Assembly (NCBI GenBank): GCA_030765455.1
Contig: JAVCCM010000083.1
Span: 62,001 to 126,000, forward strand
Direction: 5' to 3'
DNA from: Candidatus Electryonea clarkiae
GTDB lineage: Bacteria > Electryoneota > Electryoneia > Electryoneales > Electryoneaceae
Length of the DNA: 64,000 bases
Below the pieces are notes generated by a model that saw only the letters and a program-made list of their open reading frames with translations, was not told the DNA's origin and ran no database searches. Within the stretch, counting starts at the first letter, position 1. Each line of letters opens with the position of its first letter. Of this stretch, positions 45,021 to 51,633 are shown one piece after another. The position numbers and the translations under genes were made by a program.

Positions 45021-46322
45021 CTAAGATGTTGTATTCTTTATGAATTCTCGTGTTTCTTTCAAAGCCTCTTCCACTTTCTCAGCAAGCTCTTTCACTTTTG
45101 TATCATCAAGAGACGTTTTATCCACCATTAAAGAAATAAACTGGTTATCATTCAAGAAATATTTCCTGATATCTATCTCATTTTCGTTTGAATAGATTTC
45201 ACCACTCAGTCTATTTGCCAGGTTCACTATTGAAGCATCATGAGAAAATTCCTCATCAGGATTATCTTGGTGATGAAAGCGGATACAACTGATTATAAAC
45301 TCCGGCATGTCCCATTTTTTTGCCAGGTAGCCGCCAATTCGTGCATGATCTGTACCATTGAGCATCATCTCAGCTTTCCAAAGAGAAATGTCTTTGTCCT
45401 TTGCAAAATTTATACTTTTAGCAAATCTTTCGCCAAAATATGTTGCAAGGAAGATCTTTCCAATATCATGAAGCAACCCGGCAGATTGAAACTCTTCAGG
45501 ATGAGGCATACCAAAGAATGAAGCGAGAGTTTTTGCAATTGCACCAACCTCAATGCTGTGCATCCAAAACCTGTCAAAATCAAAGCTCTCACCAAGCTGT
45601 TCTTTTGGAAAGGTTTTCAATACAGAGAGTGACTGAACATGATGGCAGGCTTCAAAGAATCCAATTACCACTAATGCAGTTCGAAGATTTTTCACTCCAC
45701 GGCTCAAACCGTAATAAGCGGAATTTGCTAACCTCAATATTTCAGTACTGATGCTGGGATCTGAGGATATTGCCTTGTATAATTCATCTACATCACTGCT
45801 TGGATCATTTGCAATATTAATCACTTTCAGGAATATTGTCGGTAAAACAGGGAGCTTGCTTGTATTTTTCAAACGGTTCTCAAGTTCTAGCCAGCGCTTG
45901 GGCTCACTCGGAACAGGGATAGTTGGTTCTGGTGGTGGTGTTTTGCCAATTTTTGCTTTCTTTTCAGTCTTAGTCTTTTTTTCAGTTCTAATTTTTTTGT
46001 CTGATTCTTCCGGTTTATCTGTTTCAGGTTCTTTTAGAGCTATTTTCTTCTCATCAGCACCTGATTCCTTCTTCTTTATATTCGTTTCAGTTTCATCTGT
46101 GTCCTTATCCTTGAGTTTAATTTCTCCTTCATCTTTCTCTATCTCGACTGATTTCGATTCTGCATGTTCCTCTTTGTTACTATCAGTTTTCTCTGACTCA
46201 ATTAATTTCTCAATATCCTTCTCAAATTCAGATAAGAAGGCGAGCTTTGCCTCATCTACAGATTTATTCCATGCAGTTCTCATTGCGTGGATCATTGATT
46301 GCAGTCTTGAATCTTTAATCAT
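45021..46322 (-). CDS. HDOD protein with long charged N-terminal linker
   Basis: A 433-residue protein. Residues 1-40 are helical, about 40-140 are extremely rich in Lys, Glu, Asp and Thr (low-complexity, disordered), and about 150-400 form an HDOD domain (LPVLPTIFLKVINIANDPSS, ISSDPSISTEILRLANSAYY, AGLLHDIGKIFLATYFGERF). It resembles the HDOD protein at 699-1562 but is not a duplicate. HDOD proteins act in signal transduction without confirmed catalysis. It is convergent with the PHP gene and divergent from the MFS gene. Confidence 0.87.
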   Translation of the reverse strand: MIKDSRLQSMIHAMRTAWNKSVDEAKLAFLSEFEKDIEKLIESEKTDSNKEEHAESKSVEIEKDEGEIKLKDKDTDETETNIKKKESGADEKKIALKEPETDKPEESDKKIRTEKKTKTEKKAKIGKTPPPEPTIPVPSEPKRWLELENRLKNTSKLPVLPTIFLKVINIANDPSSDVDELYKAISSDPSISTEILRLANSAYYGLSRGVKNLRTALVVIGFFEACHHVQSLSVLKTFPKEQLGESFDFDRFWMHSIEVGAIAKTLASFFGMPHPEEFQSAGLLHDIGKIFLATYFGERFAKSINFAKDKDISLWKAEMMLNGTDHARIGGYLAKKWDMPEFIISCIRFHHQDNPDEEFSHDASIVNLANRLSGEIYSNENEIDIRKYFLNDNQFISLMVDKTSLDDTKVKELAEKVEEALKETREFIKNTTS

Positions 46323-46673
46323 TTCCCCTCATTGCTCAAAAATAATTGAGTAACCTTCCACTAATTGCCTGAAAATATTTCTGAATAATCCATGAATTGA
46401 AATATATGTCGAGTATTTTACTTTGCGACTATATTCACGATAATTTTCGAAATAAATGGAGATCAGAATATTTGAAGATATTTCATATAGTTCAAAAATA
46501 ATTATGATTATAACTCATTATACACCCAAGACATATACATATCATTTAAGTTCTCACTCAAGTCTTGCTATTCAGTCAGTTTTCATACTCTTTCGAATTT
46601 ATGATAATTCATATACAAAAGATTTTGTGCTATATTATGATTTTCAAAATATCCTGAACGGAGTATTGCAGGA
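46323..46673. other. Divergent intergenic region
   Basis: 351 nt of AT-rich DNA between the HDOD gene (leftward) and the MFS gene (rightward), so it must hold both promoters. I could not assign either with confidence. A short frame (46456-46677) has no ribosome-binding site or protein-like composition and is not called. Confidence 0.5.
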
Positions 46674-47864
46674 GTGAGATCTAATCAGAGTTTACTGACC
46701 CCTACTTTTATCCTGGCTTTTGCAGCCAACTTTTTTGCTGCGCTCAATTTTACCAGTAATGCAATCTACCCGCTTTATGTAACTCATGAGGGTGGAGGAG
46801 CCGAAAGTATCGGGCTTTTTATGGGGCTCTTTTCCCTTGCCGCGATCCTCGGCAGACCTATTGTGGGAATCCTGATAGACCGTTGGGGTATTCGCCCAGT
46901 ATGGTTATTTGGGATGTTGTGTCTTGGTCTTCCTTCCATTGGATATTATTTTATACTTGGTGATGGATTAACCCCTGTTACCTGGATTCTCAGGGCAATA
47001 CAAGGCTTTGGATTCGGGGCACATTTTACTGCATTTTTTACACTTGGAGGCGTTACTGCTCCATTAGGAAGACAGAGCGAAAACATTTCAAAATATGGGC
47101 TTTCCGGAATTGTCGCTAGTTTTTTCGGTCCTTTTATGTGCGAACAGATTTTCCGAAATGCAGGACCGGAAGAGTTCTTTCTTACCATTACCGGATTCGG
47201 AATAATAGCATTCATTCTCATCTTGTTCATCAAGGAAGACCGTACTCCACCAAGCAGCAAAGTTCCCGATCCGTCGGGACTCATCAAAACATTTCGTGTT
47301 CCGGGCATGAGGTTGACTTTCGTGCTCGCGATATGCATGGCTGTTTGTTTTGCCACCCCGAGTTATTTTATCGCACCAGTAGCTACCGAGCGTGGAATCC
47401 AGGGGTTCGGCTTGTATTTTACTGCATTTGCCATCACAGGGACCCTGGTAAGAGTTTTTTTCAGCCATTGGGGAGATAAATACGGTCCACGCCGCATTTT
47501 AATACCAGGATTCTTTATATATGCGATTGCACTACTGACCTTAGCTTTCAGCTCTTCATTGATCTGGATATTCCTTGCAGGGTTATTTGCAGGTTTGGGT
47601 CATGGAGTCTCGTTTCCCGCTGTAACAGCCCTGGGATTTAAACTTGCGCCAAAAGAATACAGGGGCAGCGCTATGGCAGTTGTGACCGGTATGATGGATA
47701 CAGGAAGCGCCCTCGCTGCATTCTCTTTGGGAAAAGTCGCAGGCGTATGGGGATATGACGCAGTTTTTCCGGTAGGATTATTAGGTCCGGTTATCGCCAT
47801 ACTATTCCTGCTTGGAAGTATTAGAAGAAACCCTATCGTGATAAAAGATTCAGAGCCGTCATAG
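46674..47864 (+). CDS. Major facilitator superfamily transporter
   Basis: A 396-residue MFS permease with about 12 hydrophobic segments. The motif A-type loop is GRPIVGILIDRWGIRPVWLF (about residues 61-80), and the corresponding loop in the second half is HWGDKYGPRRILIPGF. The GTG start has GGAG 10 nt upstream. Substrate cannot be predicted; the family includes drug and sugar exporters. It is followed by the repeat cluster. Confidence 0.85.
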   Translation: MRSNQSLLTPTFILAFAANFFAALNFTSNAIYPLYVTHEGGGAESIGLFMGLFSLAAILGRPIVGILIDRWGIRPVWLFGMLCLGLPSIGYYFILGDGLTPVTWILRAIQGFGFGAHFTAFFTLGGVTAPLGRQSENISKYGLSGIVASFFGPFMCEQIFRNAGPEEFFLTITGFGIIAFILILFIKEDRTPPSSKVPDPSGLIKTFRVPGMRLTFVLAICMAVCFATPSYFIAPVATERGIQGFGLYFTAFAITGTLVRVFFSHWGDKYGPRRILIPGFFIYAIALLTLAFSSSLIWIFLAGLFAGLGHGVSFPAVTALGFKLAPKEYRGSAMAVVTGMMDTGSALAAFSLGKVAGVWGYDAVFPVGLLGPVIAILFLLGSIRRNPIVIKDSEPS

Positions 47865-47867
47865 CGA

Positions 47868-47982
47868 GGCACGAAGCAATCCCCAGATTCGACTTAATTT
47901 TAGCGTTCCGTCAGTTCCTTAGCGAAGCGGTGAACTGACGGGAGGCTCTGTCAAGTCTCCACTACGTTCAAGACCTGACAGA
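47868..47982. repeat. Repeat cluster after the MFS gene
   Basis: Right after the stop comes AGCGAGGCACGAAGCAATCC, a sequence type often interspersed in such genomes. Next is an exact 10-bp inverted repeat, CCGTCAGTTC (47908-47917) with GAACTGACGG (47932-47941). Then TCTGTCAAGTCT (47947-47958) pairs with AGACCTGACAGA (47971-47982) with one mismatch. The set suggests a small mobile or recombination-related intergenic element. Confidence 0.6.
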
Positions 47983-48511
47983 ACATCAAATCAATAGTGT
48001 ATAAAAATTATCATTCAATTCACTTTCATCGAAATTAAATACTTTTAAACTCATGTCGGCGTCTTCTTTGAGAGACTCGAGAGATATACATTATGGATTT
48101 CGCAATAATTCAAGAAATAGTTTACAACAAGAATTGATAGATTGTATCTTATGTTAAATTATTTGCAGAATATCTGAATAAACTGTGAAGGAAACCTATT
48201 AGAACGTTGGAAGACATAGAATACACTCTGTTTGCAAGCCAGCAGGGTCACCCGCCCGAGATATAACGCGAGTCATCCCTGATTTCGCTGAGGAAACGTG
48301 AGAGAGGTATAGTGCTATATGTTTTTTTATGATAGTTATGAGAAATCGGATTGCTTATCTTTTCCAACTTTGCTAATGTAATTGTATCTCGTATTATTTG
48401 ACACAGAATATTGATAAACAGAACTAACTTGTAAATTGCAGTCTCGTCTTTTTACAGATTTGGCATAATTCTGAGTTTTTAGTCAAGTAGATTGAAAAGA
48501 AGGAAGGAAAA
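47983..48511. other. AT-rich leader of the ATPase cassette
   Basis: 529 nt with no supported gene. It includes a locally GC-rich patch (about 48240-48300) and a typical GAAGGAAGG ribosome-binding site before the ATPase at 48512. No promoter could be confirmed. Confidence 0.5.
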
Positions 48512-49624
48512 ATGTTTACTGATCTAAGATTAGAAAACTCTGCTCTATTTAAAGATTTTGAATGGAAGAACCACGATAAGTTAAATGTTATCATTGGTGA
48601 AAACGATACAGGCAAAACACATCTTCTGAAGATTATGTATTCTATCGCCAAAAGTATAGAGGAATTCAAGATACGACAAAAGACAGATAAACCTTTGTGG
48701 AAACAAGCTTTAGCATCAAAACTACTCTGGGTGTTTCAACCTGGTTCTACTGGTGATTGGCATCTTGGCGAACTTGTTAGAAAAGGCGAGAAACGGTTAG
48801 AAGTAGAAGCTCACTTCTGCAATAATAATCTCCATTTCTCTTTTGGTAAAGATACGAAAAAAACGATTAAAAATTGCACCGAAGTCATTCAGATTCAGGA
48901 AAAAACCAATTCACTATTTCTTCCACCAAAAGAGGTTCTTACCTCGATTGATGCAATATACAAAGTGCATGACATACCAGGCTTTGACCATACCTATCAA
49001 GATCTAATAACAGCTATTCGAAAAGTACCTAGTAAGTCCAGAGGAGCGCTTGATAATAATGCACCCTTTGGTGTACAACCTTTCGGAGTTGCTCCTTGGG
49101 GAGTGGTTTCAAAAAAAACCAGAAGTACCCTACATCTCAATAAAGTCATCGAAGAAATACTTAGTCTTTTCAGGGGAGAAATCAAGCTGGAAAAAGACCA
49201 TTTTGTTTTCAGCAGAAAGCAAGAAAAATATCAGATGTCGCAAATCGCTGAGGGTATAAAGAAACTAAGTATGCTAACTCTATTGATTAAAAATCAATCG
49301 TTAAGAAAGGGATCTATATTATTTATTGATGAACCAGAGACTAACTTGCATCCTGGAGCTATCAAAAAATTTATGACTATGTTATATCATTTCAGTATGG
49401 CTGGAATACAAATCTATCTTGCAACTCATAGCTATTTCGTTATTAAACAACTGGAACTTATTGCAAGGAAGAACCAATTTGATATACCGATCTGTTCTCT
49501 AAACAATGAAGAGGGAAACGTCACTCATTCTATTAATAATCTACGTGATGGAGTGCCTGACAACCCTATTATTGATGTTTCCATCGAACAATTTGAAGAA
49601 GATTTGAGAATGGGAGAGGATTAA
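48512..49624 (+). CDS. OLD/AAA_15-like ATPase, candidate defence gene
   Basis: A 370-residue SMC/ABC-type ATPase. Walker A is VIIGENDTGKTHLLKIMY (GENDTGKT, residues 29-36). Near residue 270 come ILFIDEPETNLHPGAIKKFM (Walker B) and IYLATHSYFVIKQLELI. The centre has a threefold P-[FW]-G-V repeat, PFGVQPFGVAPWGV (about 184-197), which I have not seen described. There is no TOPRIM domain, so it is not a canonical OLD nuclease. It has GAAGGAAGG before the ATG and is 5 nt from the next gene. It is probably half of a two- or three-gene defence cassette. Confidence 0.8.
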   Translation: MFTDLRLENSALFKDFEWKNHDKLNVIIGENDTGKTHLLKIMYSIAKSIEEFKIRQKTDKPLWKQALASKLLWVFQPGSTGDWHLGELVRKGEKRLEVEAHFCNNNLHFSFGKDTKKTIKNCTEVIQIQEKTNSLFLPPKEVLTSIDAIYKVHDIPGFDHTYQDLITAIRKVPSKSRGALDNNAPFGVQPFGVAPWGVVSKKTRSTLHLNKVIEEILSLFRGEIKLEKDHFVFSRKQEKYQMSQIAEGIKKLSMLTLLIKNQSLRKGSILFIDEPETNLHPGAIKKFMTMLYHFSMAGIQIYLATHSYFVIKQLELIARKNQFDIPICSLNNEEGNVTHSINNLRDGVPDNPIIDVSIEQFEEDLRMGED

Positions 49625-49629
49625 GAATC

Positions 49630-50142
49630 ATGACTGACTTTGAAGAATCAGGAATGAAAATCACACTGCCTGACAATGATTGCTTCAGATTTGAAGATAT
49701 AACTGCGCTTAGTAATATAAGAAATAAGGGTTTGAAAGATATGGATTTCGGTTGGTGGGACAATTCTAAAAATGTGCTCTTTCTATTAGAGGTTAAAGAG
49801 ACTTCTGATCCCTCCAGCTATGAAACTGCTATTGTTGAAAAGGTGGTAGATACTTTACTGACACTTTCTGCTTCCTGGATACCCACTTTAAGAGGAAAAT
49901 CAATTGCGCGGGAATTACCTTCTTCATGCCAATCTTTCCTTAATCCTCCCCATAAATTGCAGATCGTTATTATTTTCAAGATACAACGTACAAATATCCA
50001 AGGGCTTCATACCCTTCAAGATTCAGTGAGGAATAAATTGGAAGGAAAAGTTAAGCTTTTTGATATGGTAAGAAATAGCGTTAAACTAATGGATATTTCA
50101 ACGGCTATTAACTTTCAATTTCCAGTTATTCAACATCCTTAA
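49630..50142 (+). CDS. Small PD-(D/E)XK-like protein paired with the ATPase
   Basis: A 170-residue soluble protein. Residues 36-57 (KDMDFGWWDNSKNVLFLLEV, then KE) show a D...E-x-K pattern: D39, E54 and K56, after a helix with E22. This matches the spacing of a PD-(D/E)XK nuclease core, and the following helix (AIVEKVVDTLLTLSASW) could complete it. No family is recognised by name. It starts 5 nt after the ATPase stop, so the two are probably an operon. Nuclease assignment is inference from the motif. Confidence 0.65.
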   Translation: MTDFEESGMKITLPDNDCFRFEDITALSNIRNKGLKDMDFGWWDNSKNVLFLLEVKETSDPSSYETAIVEKVVDTLLTLSASWIPTLRGKSIARELPSSCQSFLNPPHKLQIVIIFKIQRTNIQGLHTLQDSVRNKLEGKVKLFDMVRNSVKLMDISTAINFQFPVIQHP

Positions 50143-50159
50143 TATTTGCTGAATATATC

Positions 50160-50309
50160 ATGAAAATGTCATATAATGCACGTACCCTTCTTAATGAACT
50201 ATATGCAACATGTTTTAATACTAAGACTTACAAAGATTTTGACCTCTCACTTCAAAGAATAGACCCTATTAGAAAGCTATCAGAGCCACCCTCCGATTGG
50301 AAATTTTAA
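50160..50309 (+). CDS. 49-residue ORF of the ATPase cassette
   Basis: A short open frame begins 17 nt after the preceding stop, with ATG AAA ATG, and ends TGG AAA TTT TAA. It reads MKMSYNARTLLNELYATCFN and ends with RKLSEPPSDWKF. The composition is protein-like and the orientation matches the cassette, but there is no clear ribosome-binding site. It may be a third cassette gene or a remnant. Confidence 0.4.
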   Translation: MKMSYNARTLLNELYATCFNTKTYKDFDLSLQRIDPIRKLSEPPSDWKF

Positions 50310-50396
50310 CTCAATAACCAGGAATACAATCAAAAAGTGTTAAGACCTGAAGGCTATTTCTAATCTTGACCTGGCGACAATTCTCAAAGTTAATCT

Positions 50397-50774
50397 TTAA
50401 ATATCAATATGCTCCAGTGAAATGATCAATTTTATTCCTTCGGAAGTTATCATTACTTTCTTTATCGAAATTTGATCACTGATCATATCCGGTAATCGAG
50501 AACTGATTCGATTGTTTTCGTAAATTATCGAATATTTAGAAATATAATCCTTCAATTGTTTTAACAAGAATGATAGTTTTTTTGATTTGACTCCTGCTGA
50601 AATAACATTATTCTCACATGAAAATCCGGTTAATTCAATCTTATAGACAATTCCCCAACGGAAAGCGATAACCATTCTATCATCACCCATCTCTTCAACT
50701 GAAATTTCAACTTTGCTCATGTTGTGTTTGTTCAGGAGGGCATTGATTTCCTGACGGTCAATCGTTAGTATCAT
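50397..50774 (-). CDS. Uncharacterised protein
   Basis: A 125-residue soluble protein with alternating charged and hydrophobic residues and no membrane segment. It begins MILTIDRQEINALLNKHN and ends IKLIISLEHIDI. I do not recognise the family. It is read leftward, opposite to the ATPase cassette and divergent from ogt, and probably shares a promoter region with ogt. Confidence 0.6.
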   Translation of the reverse strand: MILTIDRQEINALLNKHNMSKVEISVEEMGDDRMVIAFRWGIVYKIELTGFSCENNVISAGVKSKKLSFLLKQLKDYISKYSIIYENNRISSRLPDMISDQISIKKVMITSEGIKLIISLEHIDI

Positions 50775-50867
50775 GAAAACTCCGGTTCAAGATTATCGTA
50801 ACTGAGTAGTCTGTCTGTCATTCTGAACTAAACATTTACAGATTTTCTTCAAATATAAGGTATGATT

Positions 50868-51401
50868 ATGGAAATGCATAAAGCCAGGATTGAAGCCGGC
50901 TGGATTACGGAAACTCCTGTCGGATGTGTACTGGTGGTATTCGAGGATGATAAACTTAGACATATCAGGCTTAATGTTGATGATCCCGGTTCGTGGATTA
51001 TCGCGAGATATCCTGAACCGGAAATGAATACAAAAACAATTGACAGTTTTTTTGCAGACCTAAAAGAATTCTTCGACACTGCCAATGCATCAATTTTTGA
51101 AAAATGGACAATTTCACCAGCCTGTTATCCCACACCATTTCTTAAATCTGTCTATGATGCACTAATTGAAATAAAACCAGGTTATACTATAACCTACGGT
51201 GAATTAGCAGAGAAATCCGGACATCCGGGTGCAGCACGAGCTGTTGGCACGGCTATGGCTCGCAATCCTGTACCAATAGTCGTGCCGTGTCATAGAGTTA
51301 TCACTTCGAATGGATGCCTTGGAGGATTTACTGGGGGACCTGACCTCAAAAGGACACTGTTGAGGTTAGAGGGTGTGGAACCACCGGCTGAATTCAATTA
51401 G
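50868..51401 (+). CDS. ogt: Methylated-DNA-protein-cysteine methyltransferase
   Basis: A 177-residue O6-alkylguanine-DNA alkyltransferase. The active-site block PIVVPCHRVITSNGCLGGFT contains the acceptor cysteine (PCHR). The DNA-binding helix motif GHPGAARAVGTAMARNPV precedes it. It removes alkyl groups from O6-guanine suicidally. The ATG at 50868 is used because AAGG lies 7 nt upstream; an in-frame ATG at 50862 is too close to it. Confidence 0.94.
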   Translation: MEMHKARIEAGWITETPVGCVLVVFEDDKLRHIRLNVDDPGSWIIARYPEPEMNTKTIDSFFADLKEFFDTANASIFEKWTISPACYPTPFLKSVYDALIEIKPGYTITYGELAEKSGHPGAARAVGTAMARNPVPIVVPCHRVITSNGCLGGFTGGPDLKRTLLRLEGVEPPAEFN

Positions 51402-51630
51402 GAATTATGAATTAGGAATTATGAATTGTAAAAAACGCTCTAAAATCTTTGCGCCATTGCGTGTGAGAATTGGTGGAATATTTTGATATCCAAAATCTAC
51501 ACAAGACATAAATAAACAAAAGATTACAGGATATAAGGATATATTAGGATATACAGGAATTTTTTGCGCTTTTGCTCCTTTTGCGTCTTTGCGTGAGAGA
51601 ATTGATTGGATATTTAAGGATACACAGGAT
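51400..51630. repeat. Repeat-rich spacer between ogt and dinG
   Basis: A 14-nt unit AGGAATTATGAATT occurs twice in tandem (51400-51413 and 51414-51427). Then come AATCTTTGCGCCATTGCGTG, an ATAAGGATAT-type stretch and CTTTTGCGTCTTTGCGTGAG, which relates to the inverted repeat at 54648-54728. The ATAAGGATAT part is the reverse complement of the element at 44930-44990. Confidence 0.6.
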
Positions 51631-51633
51631 TTT

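Noticed and set aside
45751..46353. 200-codon open frame opposite the HDOD gene
   Set aside because: It is a Ser/Phe-rich mirror of the charged low-complexity linker of the HDOD gene and has no domain.
46456..46677. 73-codon frame before the MFS gene
   Set aside because: AT-rich, without ribosome-binding site and overlapping the MFS start region; composition is that of noncoding DNA.
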